Position numbers and translations under genes: made by a program | Assembly (NCBI GenBank): GCA_031289575.1 | Contig: JAITPE010000224.1 | Span: 1 to 5,081, forward strand | From: Spirochaetia bacterium | Lineage (GTDB): Bacteria > Spirochaetota > UBA4802 > UBA5550 | Reading direction: 5' to 3' | Length of the DNA: 5,081 nucleotides | The notes under the pieces: generated by a model | Databases searched by the model: none | What the model saw: only the letters and a program-made list of their open reading frames with translations | Told to the model about the DNA's origin: nothing | In this document: positions 1 through 5,081 of the stretch, piece by piece | How the letters are laid out: every line of letters starts with the position of its first letter | How positions within the stretch are numbered: the first letter of the stretch is position 1

Positions 1-659
1 TCCAAAGAACATCCCTCTCCGGCAAGGTGCGCGATTAACGCGTACATGTCGCCTGGAGAGGAAAAAAGAGCGGCTAATTTTTCATCATCAAAAGGAGTTT
101 CGGCGGCGTGTTCTTTTTCCGCGGTCTCCTCAAAATTAAGGCTCCGCGTTTTCTGCACTGCCGGGCTGTTCAAGTCTCTTGTAATCAGTTCCGCGGGCGC
201 CTCGGGAGTGTGAGGCTCATACGCGCCGTATTTTTCCGCCAGTCTTGCTATCGCGTTTCTTCTTTTTCTGCTTATACCGCCGGCAAGCGCTGTTTTCAGC
301 GCAAGCAGGCTCTGTTTTACGGTGACCGCCGAAGGCTCCGCCCCCGGCGGGTCTTGCGGCTTGTCTGTTACGGCGGCCGGCAATTGTTCGGGGAGCGGCG
401 CTTCGTCATCCGCAAGTATATCCAATCCCTTCAACGCGCCGCTTTGTTCAAGGAGCTTTCTCGCTGTTTGTATTCTGTTTTCAAGAAGCGAAATATTGCG
501 CTCGGCCGCCGCGTTGAATTCTTTCAGCATTTCATCCATCTCTTTTCTTAAACGCTGCTGCCTAAAATCGGATGCCGAACGTTCAAGCTTAATGCTGATT
601 ACAAGGTAAAGCAGCGCGCCCATAAAAACATTCACAAGAATGATTACAAATAAATACAT
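1..659 (-). CDS. Single-pass membrane protein with coiled coil, 3' end missing (DUF6115-like architecture)
   Basis: I read this frame directly from the minus strand. It is open from an ATG at 659 to the window edge, giving 219 complete codons and no stop. Residues 2-23 (YLFVIILVNVFMGALLYLVI) form a hydrophobic N-terminal anchor. Residues 24-75 are charged and look like a coiled coil (RLRKEMDEMLKEF, ENRIQTARKLLEQ). A Pro/Ala/Glu-rich linker covers 85-112, and a basic helix follows at 113-145 (GGISRKRRNAIARLAEKYG). The last visible stretch, MYALIAHLAGEGCSL, resembles the short helical C-terminal tail of DUF6115 proteins, which in Clostridia follow fliA and fapA. That link is from memory and is weak. 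The ATG lies 6 bases after the stop of the gene before it, with AGGCGG just ahead of it, so it is probably co-transcribed with fapA. Function unknown. The protein probably sits in the inner membrane with its bulk in the cytoplasm. Confidence 0.8.
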   Translation of the reverse strand, partial: MYLFVIILVNVFMGALLYLVISIKLERSASDFRQQRLRKEMDEMLKEFNAAAERNISLLENRIQTARKLLEQSGALKGLDILADDEAPLPEQLPAAVTDKPQDPPGAEPSAVTVKQSLLALKTALAGGISRKRRNAIARLAEKYGAYEPHTPEAPAELITRDLNSPAVQKTRSLNFEETAEKEHAAETPFDDEKLAALFSSPGDMYALIAHLAGEGCSL

Positions 660-665
660 ATCCGC

Positions 666-992
666 CTATTTAAAAATATCTATTTCTCTGCCGAGCTTGT
701 CGTCATCTAAAACATTCGGCTTGCGCAAGGGAGCCTTTTCGTTCTGCTCATGGGATGATGATTCTCTTCTGCCGTCCTGTTTTTCTTTTTCATTGGACAA
801 CGAGTCGCGCAGCTTGGTCTGTTCGCCCTTTTTGGATTCATCCAATCTTGCTTTTTTAAGATTCGCCGATTGTGATGATTCGTCATCAAGAAACTGCTGC
901 TGACCTGTTACGGCAACATTCCGTGACTGCTCACCCCGGCCTATTTCGTGTAATTGACTCATGTTAATCTGAAGGTCTATCGGCGTAATCAT
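666..992 (-). CDS. Small charged hypothetical protein downstream of fapA
   Basis: A 108-residue protein with no cysteine, no signal peptide and no membrane segment. Residues 1-20 (MITPIDLQINMSQLHEIGRG) are the most family-like part. Residues 20-70 are rich in Q, E, K and S and probably helical. Residues 70-95 are very polar and probably disordered. The end, LGREIDIFK, carries a short IDI-type motif. Small proteins with an IDLQ-type start and a G..IDI-type end occur next to fapA in spirochaetes and clostridia as I recall them, but I know of no assigned function. The start at 992 is favoured over Met11 because a strong GGAGG lies six bases upstream. The gene begins 12 bases after the fapA stop and ends 6 bases before the next ATG, so it is an internal operon gene. 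A partner of FapA or of the following membrane protein is a guess from position only. Confidence 0.78.
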   Translation of the reverse strand: MITPIDLQINMSQLHEIGRGEQSRNVAVTGQQQFLDDESSQSANLKKARLDESKKGEQTKLRDSLSNEKEKQDGRRESSSHEQNEKAPLRKPNVLDDDKLGREIDIFK

Positions 993-998
993 AAAAGT

Positions 999-1003
999 CC
1001 TCC
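999..1003 (-). promoter_or_regulatory. Strong ribosome-binding site of the small charged protein
   Basis: The minus strand reads GGAGG followed by six bases and the ATG at 992. It lies in the 12-base gap after fapA. It decides the start of the 108-residue protein and suggests that this protein is translated efficiently on its own, not only by coupling to fapA. Confidence 0.75.
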
Positions 1004-1004
1004 G

Positions 1005-2969
1005 TTACCTGCGCTTTGATGTTGTCACCATGCGTTGATCTGTTATTTCAGGAGGCTCATACGCGGACAGTTTTATCTCATTTCCTTCCATCGAGAACTT
1101 TATGTGGCGGTACTCATCCTTGACCGCGAACTTTTCGGTATTTATAAAAATATCAACACCCGGGAAAATCATTTCCTCTGCGCAGACCTTTCCCTTGTGC
1201 TCAAGGCTTTCAAGGTAGCTGTTCCGCTCTTCCAATTCCGCGTTAATTTCGGCGTTTTTCGCTTCAAGTTTTTCTTTGTCGTCGCTCATGTCCTGAAAGA
1301 GCTGGGCCTTCTCCTCGGTGAGTTTTCCGGCCGCCTTTTGGGAAACGAGAGTCGGCAATTCCTTATTGATCTTGTCGAGTTCGTTTATGTTTGCGGACTT
1401 TTGATTTTCAAGATCAACAATGTACTGCAAAAGTTTTGGGTTTATGCCCACGCGTACTTCTGTTTTTGTGGACGCGTTGGCTCCTATAAAGCGGGCGTTG
1501 ATTTCGTTCTCGGCGCGTATAAGGCCGCCCACGATTCTGGCGCGACGTCCGTTGCACAGGATTCTGTTCTCGGCGTCTATATTGGAGTGCATGATTCCCT
1601 CGGGCGCGTGGACATCCTTGCCGGCGGAAATATTCGCGTTCTGAATAAACTTGGCCAAAACACTGCCGCCGGTTGATTCTATCTTGGCCTCGTTGCGTCC
1701 CGATATTCCCTGGTATACAATAATATCACCATCCGACTCAAGAAAGGCCTTTTGCACGGTTCCCCGCACCTCTATGTTTCCGCTCGCCTTTATGTGAAAG
1801 TTATCCTGTACATTTCCGGCCACCACCACCGAGCCAAGGAAGTCGATATTGCCGCTTTCCAGACCGACATCACCGTTGACTATATGAACAGGATCTACCA
1901 TTAAAATGTCTCTCTTGAAAACAACCTGTCCGTTTATCTCGGCCGTTATCTCGGTCTTGTCATCGGACAGGATGGTTCCCTTTCCGTGCTCCATTGTTAT
2001 ATCTTTGCCCGGCTTAACAGGAATGAGTTTATCGGTAACGGTACGTCCGGGCGCTCCCTTTCCCGGAGGTTCTTTTACGGCAAGGAGTTGTCCGGCCGTG
2101 ACATTCTCCAGCAGGTCAAGATTTCTAAAGTCAACCTTTCCGCTCTCATCCTCCTCAAGCTTTACCCTTGATTTATCAATACGTACCTTGTAGTCGATAT
2201 AGGCGTCCTTCGCGCTGACAGGCTTTGTTCCTTCCGCGGCGAGAAGCAGCTTCGAATAATCCATCTTTTCAAGGTATTCCTGTATTTGCTCATGGCGGTA
2301 GCCGAATACAATCCCCGCGCTCCTCAGATCGTCAAGAACCTCTTGGTACTCCATATGGCGTCCGTTAAAGCGCGGCGGCACAAAATGCACGGCGGCGCTC
2401 ATCTCATCGCTTGCTAACTCAACCTTCATTTTTCCGTCATAAATTGAATTGGGCTCCCAGTCTCCAAGGCGCACAGGCGTGCCCGACATTTTACCTACGG
2501 CTTTTTCGAGCGCGCCCAAATCCGCGTTGTTTACCTTCATGGCCCCAAGCTTGGCCTGTATGCTTAGCGGTTCAAGCGGAAGTCCGTCCCCTTTCGGAGG
2601 ATACGCGGTGAACCAGATGCCGCTTTTGGTAATACGTATTTTGTAAGACGCGTCAATATCGTCCGGTTCCGCCATGGTTTCGGCAATGGCCGGGGCGAGT
2701 TTCTTCGCGAGTTTATCAATATCAGAGGAGTCGTCTTCCTCCTCAGGAATCAGCTTAACCAAAACGTGGTAAGGCTTTCGTCCTATGCCGAAAATGCCCT
2801 CGGTGCCTTTTTCAAGAATATTATAATCAAGCATAGAGACGCCGACATCAAACTCTTCGGCCGCAAGTTCAAGGGCCTGCTTTACCGAATCGGCATATAC
2901 CTCAATGGCGTCATCTGCGGTGGACTGTTCCGCGGCGAGTTCTTTAAAAAAGTCTTTTAGGGCTTCCAT
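1005..2969 (-). CDS. fapA: FapA family flagellar assembly protein (DUF342) with N-terminal Jag_N domain
   Basis: A 654-residue cytoplasmic protein. Residues about 20-73 form a Jag_N domain (AIEVYADSVKQALELA, then EGIFGIGRKPYHVLVKL), a fold shared with the RNA-binding protein Jag/KhpB. Residues about 108-280 match the FapA N-terminal region. Residues about 285-510 are the DUF342 repeat region, a predicted beta-helix with recurring GD, GN and G-x-I-x-V turns (VNGDVGLESGNIDFLGSVVV, ASGNIEVRGTVQ). Residues about 515-595 form a long coiled coil, and 596-640 a final beta segment (FPGVDIFI, RHIKFSMEG). The domain order and length are normal for the long form of the family. FapA of Vibrio vulnificus is known to help polar flagellum assembly and to bind the sugar-PTS protein IIA(Glc). 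That role is transferred here by family only. The ATG lies four bases after the sigma factor stop, so the two genes are probably translationally coupled, and only a weak GGG-type site precedes it. Confidence 0.9.
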   Translation of the reverse strand: MEALKDFFKELAAEQSTADDAIEVYADSVKQALELAAEEFDVGVSMLDYNILEKGTEGIFGIGRKPYHVLVKLIPEEEDDSSDIDKLAKKLAPAIAETMAEPDDIDASYKIRITKSGIWFTAYPPKGDGLPLEPLSIQAKLGAMKVNNADLGALEKAVGKMSGTPVRLGDWEPNSIYDGKMKVELASDEMSAAVHFVPPRFNGRHMEYQEVLDDLRSAGIVFGYRHEQIQEYLEKMDYSKLLLAAEGTKPVSAKDAYIDYKVRIDKSRVKLEEDESGKVDFRNLDLLENVTAGQLLAVKEPPGKGAPGRTVTDKLIPVKPGKDITMEHGKGTILSDDKTEITAEINGQVVFKRDILMVDPVHIVNGDVGLESGNIDFLGSVVVAGNVQDNFHIKASGNIEVRGTVQKAFLESDGDIIVYQGISGRNEAKIESTGGSVLAKFIQNANISAGKDVHAPEGIMHSNIDAENRILCNGRRARIVGGLIRAENEINARFIGANASTKTEVRVGINPKLLQYIVDLENQKSANINELDKINKELPTLVSQKAAGKLTEEKAQLFQDMSDDKEKLEAKNAEINAELEERNSYLESLEHKGKVCAEEMIFPGVDIFINTEKFAVKDEYRHIKFSMEGNEIKLSAYEPPEITDQRMVTTSKRR

Positions 2970-2973
2970 AGGT

Positions 2974-3774
2974 TTAACCCACTATATTGGACTTAATTCT
3001 TCCCAATCTGCCTCTAAGCCTCATGATGGCCTTTGTGTGAAGCTGCGAGACTCTGCTTTCCGTAACCTCAAGTATTTCGCCTATTTCTTTGAGTGTGAGA
3101 TCTTCATAGTAATAAAGAACTATAACCTTTTTTTCTTTATCGGGCAGTTTTTGTATGGCGTCTATTATATAATCCCGGATTTCTTCTTTTTCTATAAGAA
3201 TGTCGGGGTTCATACTTTCCGGAGCCTCAAGTGTCTCCAAAATAGAAAGCTCATCGTTGTCGTCGCCCAGATACCATATATCATTGAGTGAAAGTATGGA
3301 TGTTCCGCTCAGCTTGTTCAACAGGGACTGAAATTCCTCGTTCGGCATTCCCATTTCACGCGCGATTTCCTCATCCTCAACGGTTCTGCCGAGCTTGTTT
3401 TCAAGTTCGGATATTACTTGTTCAATCTGTTTGGCTTTTTGCCTAATGGAACGGGGAATCCAGTCTATGGAGCGCAGTTCATCAAATATGGCGCCGCGGA
3501 TTCGCGTCATGGCATAGGTTTTAAATTTTATTCCGCGGACGGGATCAAACTTTCCTATGGCGTCTATAAGGCCGAATACTCCGTAAGATACAAGGTCGTC
3601 AAATTCAATATTTTGCGGCATTCCCATTGATACTTTTCCGGCTACATATTTTACAAGCGGCGCGTACTTGATGACGAAATAGTCTCTTATACCCTGGTCG
3701 TTATCTTTGCTGTACATCTCCCAGAGCTTTTCTTCTCCCATGGCGTCAAGCTGTTCAAATTTTTTTGTGTTCAT
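2974..3774 (-). CDS. fliA: FliA/WhiG family RNA polymerase sigma factor for flagellar genes (sigma-28)
   Basis: A 266-residue group 3 sigma factor, full length for the family. It directs RNA polymerase to flagellar and chemotaxis promoters. Region 2 covers about residues 30-100 ([39 protein letters not shown], then [19 protein letters not shown], the -10 recognition and melting part). Region 3 covers about 105-180 ([15 protein letters not shown]). Region 4 covers about 198-256, with a clear helix-turn-helix for the -35 element ([20 protein letters not shown]). The sequence is close in style to the spirochaete WhiG/FliA proteins, where the gene also sits directly before fapA. The start at 3774 has AAAGGGA just upstream with short spacing. 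The preceding membrane-protein gene ends 25 bases earlier. No FlgM anti-sigma gene is visible in this window. The name whiG is also used for this gene in treponemes. Confidence 0.95.
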   Translation of the reverse strand: MNTKKFEQLDAMGEEKLWEMYSKDNDQGIRDYFVIKYAPLVKYVAGKVSMGMPQNIEFDDLVSYGVFGLIDAIGKFDPVRGIKFKTYAMTRIRGAIFDELRSIDWIPRSIRQKAKQIEQVISELENKLGRTVEDEEIAREMGMPNEEFQSLLNKLSGTSILSLNDIWYLGDDNDELSILETLEAPESMNPDILIEKEEIRDYIIDAIQKLPDKEKKVIVLYYYEDLTLKEIGEILEVTESRVSQLHTKAIMRLRGRLGRIKSNIVG

Positions 3775-3776
3775 AA

Positions 3777-3783
3777 TCCCTTT
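3777..3783 (-). promoter_or_regulatory. Ribosome-binding site of the sigma factor gene
   Basis: The minus strand reads AAAGGGA, with the GGG ending three bases before the ATG at 3774. The spacing is shorter than ideal. It lies in the 25-base gap after the membrane-protein gene and is the only purine-rich site that suits this start. Confidence 0.5.
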
Positions 3784-3799
3784 TCCGGATTTTTACTAA

Positions 3800-4279
3800 T
3801 CATCTCTGTTCATGGTCCTGATCATCTTTGCTCATCATAGTCCTGACAGCCTGCGCCATCATTTCCGGCTCATATGGGAAATCGCTGTTTTCCTCTACGA
3901 TATGCTTCCCCATACTGGCGGATGGCAGCGCTTCGCCGGCTGTGTCAACCCTGGGGAAATCACCGCCGCCAAGTTCGGTAAACCCGTCTGATTCGCCGCT
4001 TTCATCGGAAGATATTGAATCTTCAGAGCTTTCAGAATCATCATCCGCCGCCGCCGATGCTAAGGACGCGAGCAGCTCGGGCACGTATTTTCTTATAACA
4101 AAAAACGCGCCCCAACCGAGCCCCGCGAAAATAACAGCGGAAAACAGCATCCTGGCCAATACAACGCCGAATTTAATTCCGGCTATTACACCGGTGAAAG
4201 ACGAAACAAACAGGGCCGCAAAAGCAAATACGGCAGCCGTTTTATATTCTGGGTTTATTCTTTTTAATATTTTTATCAT
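3800..4279 (-). CDS. Two-helix membrane protein with acidic serine-rich tail, upstream of fliA
   Basis: From the ATG at 4279 the protein has 159 residues. A short basic start (MIKILKRINPEYK) is followed by two membrane helices, about residues 13-35 (TAAVFAFAALFVSSFTGVIA) and 39-62 (VVLARMLFSAVIFAGLGWGA). Residues 75-100 are a low-complexity run of Asp, Glu and Ser, very likely disordered. The last part carries a more ordered motif, FPYEPEMMAQAVRTMMSKDD, which may be a docking helix. With the basic start inside, both ends face the cytoplasm. The gene ends 25 bases before fliA, so it is likely the first gene of the operon. Two longer starts are open in the same frame (ATG at 4327 and TTG at 4360), but neither has a better ribosome-binding site and both lie closer to or inside the predicted promoter. 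No function is known to me; a small membrane protein at this place recurs in treponeme flagellar operons as I recall them. Confidence 0.75.
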   Translation of the reverse strand: MIKILKRINPEYKTAAVFAFAALFVSSFTGVIAGIKFGVVLARMLFSAVIFAGLGWGAFFVIRKYVPELLASLASAAADDDSESSEDSISSDESGESDGFTELGGGDFPRVDTAGEALPSASMGKHIVEENSDFPYEPEMMAQAVRTMMSKDDQDHEQR

Positions 4280-4346
4280 TTTTAATATATCCGATAATTC
4301 CGTATAAACCGCCCAGAACAGTATCATTTCTACGTTATTTTTTATG

Positions 4347-4375
4347 ATTATAAGCGTCAAGTAAAATTTGACGAT
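4347..4375 (-). promoter_or_regulatory. Candidate promoter of the fliA-fapA operon
   Basis: The minus strand holds a perfect TATAAT (plus positions 4347-4352) about 68 bases before the ATG at 4279. No good -35 hexamer stands 16-18 bases upstream, so the match rests on the -10 box alone. An alternative reading uses TTGACG (minus strand, plus positions 4355-4360) as a -35 with a 17-base spacer and a poor -10, TAACGT. Either way the start site would lie within about 4320-4345, in an AT-rich stretch without coding potential. I saw no sigma-28 type promoter here. Confidence 0.35.
4355..4373. repeat. Inverted repeat CGTCAA-N7-TTGACG next to the candidate -10 box
   Basis: The two six-base arms (4355-4360 and 4368-4373) are perfectly complementary and are separated by GTAAAAT. 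The repeat ends two bases upstream of the TATAAT box, where an operator for a dimeric regulator would be expected. It could also form a weak RNA hairpin. A related copy of the core, ACTTGAC, lies at 4455-4461 in the opposite orientation to the ACTTGAC read on the minus strand at 4356-4362. Binding by any named regulator cannot be told from the sequence. Confidence 0.4.
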
Positions 4376-4424
4376 AAACAGGCATTTTCATATTTTTAAA
4401 GAAAAATGTATATATTTTAGCGCC

Positions 4425-4481
4425 TTAGTGGTGTTTTATGGTATAATTGCCGGCACTTGACTTAACAATGATTTTTATCAT
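4425..4481 (-). CDS. Possible 18-codon mini-ORF or leader peptide with strong ribosome-binding site
   Basis: The minus strand reads GGAGG (plus positions 4487-4491), five bases, then ATG and an 18-codon frame, MIKIIVKSSAGNYTIKHH, before TAA. The ribosome-binding site is better than those of the fliA and fapA starts. The ATG lies inside an ATGAT-AAAA-ATCAT inverted repeat that could mask it in RNA. The peptide is not recognised and shows no codon run typical of attenuation leaders. It may be a leader peptide of the operon, the leftover start of a gene lost in a rearrangement, or chance. The frame ends about 145 bases before the first operon gene. Confidence 0.25.
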   Translation of the reverse strand: MIKIIVKSSAGNYTIKHH

Positions 4482-4484
4482 AAT
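4457..4484 (+). promoter_or_regulatory. Candidate plus-strand promoter TTGACT-N16-CATAAT
   Basis: TTGACT (4457-4462) and CATAAT (4479-4484) each match the housekeeping consensus at five of six positions, with a 16-base spacer. The -10 box overlaps the inverted repeat at 4468-4481. No plus-strand gene follows, so a transcript from here would run antisense to the glycosylase gene. In an AT-rich region a chance match is quite possible. Confidence 0.2.
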
Positions 4485-4598
4485 GACCTCCAAGTACGGC
4501 TACTCTATTACAGCGCTTTAATTTTGTCGCTTTTTTTGTATTTTTATGCGAAGGGGGAGGCTTTTGCTATATTTTGGTTAGGCGAAGTAAACCCTGCT

Positions 4599-5081
4599 TT
4601 ACATATTCTTTTCACATTCATTATTAACAATACAATTATTACAATCAGCCGATTTTGGCCTGCACCAATTCCTACCAATTTCCCAACAAGAGAAATCAAT
4701 AATTCCAGGAAATTCTGGATTTAACTCACGAGCTTTATAAATTATTTTATCATTATTTGCATCTTCATGAACATATCCCATTCTAGCCATTACTCTTTTT
4801 ACATGAACATCTGGAGAAATATCTATTGAATAATAATCGGAAAAAGGGATTTTAAATTGTCTTGCAAGTATATTTGCCGCCATAGTTGAAATTTTAACTC
4901 CATTACCATAAAATTCTAAAAATCTATAAACAACAGAAGCACTGCTTGGATTGTTATTCCATATTTTTGCTGCATTATTGTCATATTTTATATGTATATC
5001 CATAATTGCCGAATGAAATATCTCTGCCATTGTATCGTTAAATCTATGCAGTTTATTTCTATTGAATATTTCTTTATATTT
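4599..5081 (-). CDS. Endonuclease III-like HhH-GPD DNA glycosylase with 4Fe-4S cluster, 5' end missing
   Basis: The frame runs without a stop to the window edge, 17 codons beyond the first in-window ATG at 5030, so the true start is probably outside. Numbering from that Met, residues about 41-60 are the helix-hairpin-helix (YGNGVKISTMAANILARQF), with Lys46 in the place of the catalytic lysine of endonuclease III. SPDVHVKRVMARMG follows, where Asp74 matches the essential aspartate of the family's VDTHV motif. Cys123, Cys130, Cys133 and Cys139 give C-X6-C-X2-C-X5-C, the exact 4Fe-4S loop of endonuclease III and MutY. Such enzymes remove damaged or mismatched bases from DNA; with both Lys and Asp, a bifunctional glycosylase/lyase is expected. 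The Lys-to-Asp distance (28) is longer than in Escherichia coli Nth (18), so this is a divergent subfamily, not nth itself. Base composition is far more AT-rich than the flagellar genes, which suggests horizontal transfer. Substrate unknown. Confidence 0.85.
   Translation of the reverse strand, partial: KYKEIFNRNKLHRFNDTMAEIFHSAIMDIHIKYDNNAAKIWNNNPSSASVVYRFLEFYGNGVKISTMAANILARQFKIPFSDYYSIDISPDVHVKRVMARMGYVHEDANNDKIIYKARELNPEFPGIIDFSCWEIGRNWCRPKSADCNNCIVNNECEKNM

Larger units (their letters stand above)
4280..4598. other. Non-coding spacer between the glycosylase gene and the flagellar operon
   Basis: This 319-base stretch has no convincing gene longer than 18 codons. It holds the candidate operon promoter, the 4355-4373 inverted repeat, an AT-only hairpin (ATTTTT-AAAG-AAAAAT, 4392-4407), a GCCGGC palindrome (4449-4454), an ATGAT-TTTT-ATCAT inverted repeat (4468-4481) and a purine block, AAGGGGGAGG, at 4551-4560. 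I see no intrinsic terminator after the glycosylase gene: the best stem there (GTAAA/TTTAC, 4587-4602) is short and has no run of T after it. Transcription could therefore read from the glycosylase gene into the operon. Confidence 0.6.

Noticed and set aside
108..609. Plus-strand frames of 147 and 95 codons at the left end.
   Set aside because: They are antisense to the membrane coiled-coil gene, which has a sensible start, ribosome-binding site, membrane anchor and operon position. The plus-strand products have an unnatural composition rich in Arg/Phe or Ser.
1035..1676. A 213-codon open frame on the plus strand.
   Set aside because: It lies fully opposite fapA, whose domains are clearly recognisable. 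The plus-strand product has no family-like motifs and is a shadow of the codon pattern.
2905..3291. A 128-codon plus-strand frame.
   Set aside because: It overlaps the fliA-fapA junction in antisense and has no recognisable features.
4290..4297. TCCGATAA on the plus strand, close to the sigma-28 -10 element GCCGATAA.
   Set aside because: No TAAA -35 element lies about 15 bases upstream (the sequence there is TTTT), and no plus-strand gene follows.
3828..4307. A 159-codon plus-strand frame opposite the membrane protein gene.
   Set aside because: Its Ser/Ala/Pro-rich product is the mirror of the acidic Ser-rich coding stretch. The minus-strand frame has membrane helices and fits the operon.
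4468..4481. ATGAT-TTTT-ATCAT as a Fur or PerR box.
   Set aside because: It resembles part of a Fur site, but the match is short, the region is AT-rich and no iron or peroxide gene is nearby.
4587..4602. Stem GTAAA/TTTAC at the end of the glycosylase gene as a terminator.
   Set aside because: Only five base pairs, mostly A-T, and no T-run follows on either strand.
4524..4724. A 66-codon plus-strand frame, and the AAGGGGGAGG purine block within it as a ribosome-binding site.
   Set aside because: The frame overlaps the FeS-cluster end of the glycosylase gene in antisense. The nearest starts after the purine block run into stops within a few codons.

Overview
The window looks like a flagellar-regulon segment of a spirochaete, most likely a Treponema-like bacterium of moderate G+C. 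This rests on a WhiG/FliA-type sigma factor directly followed by a FapA (DUF342) protein with an N-terminal Jag_N domain, and on flanking small proteins that resemble unnamed Treponema proteins. The placement is from recall of gene order and sequence style, not from a search.

All credible genes lie on the minus strand, so they read from high to low coordinates. (a) 5081-4599 holds the 3' part of an AT-rich gene for an endonuclease III-like HhH-GPD DNA glycosylase with an intact 4Fe-4S cysteine motif. Its 5' end is outside the window. (b) 4598-4280 is a non-coding spacer holding a candidate promoter, inverted repeats and an 18-codon mini-ORF with a strong ribosome-binding site. (c) 4279-3800 encodes a two-helix membrane protein with an acidic, serine-rich tail. 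(d) 3774-2974 encodes the flagellar sigma factor. (e) 2969-1005 encodes FapA. (f) 992-666 encodes a small, charged, soluble protein. (g) 659-1 encodes a single-pass membrane protein with a coiled coil. Its 3' end is cut off by the window edge.

Genes c to g are separated by only 25, 4, 12 and 6 bases, all on one strand, so they form one probable operon. Its core should give flagellar late-gene transcription (sigma factor) and flagellar assembly or placement (FapA). The three unnamed proteins are likely accessory to motility or to the cell envelope, but their function is unknown. The glycosylase gene differs in base composition (two 60-base lines counted by hand give 27% and 30% G+C, against 62% for one line inside fapA). 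It sits where spirochaetes usually carry flhF/flhG, which suggests an insertion or rearrangement just upstream of the operon.

I found no tRNA, rRNA, CRISPR array, transposase or convincing intrinsic terminator. The only new-looking material is the spacer at 4280-4598 and the unnamed proteins. I do not see a clear undescribed system.
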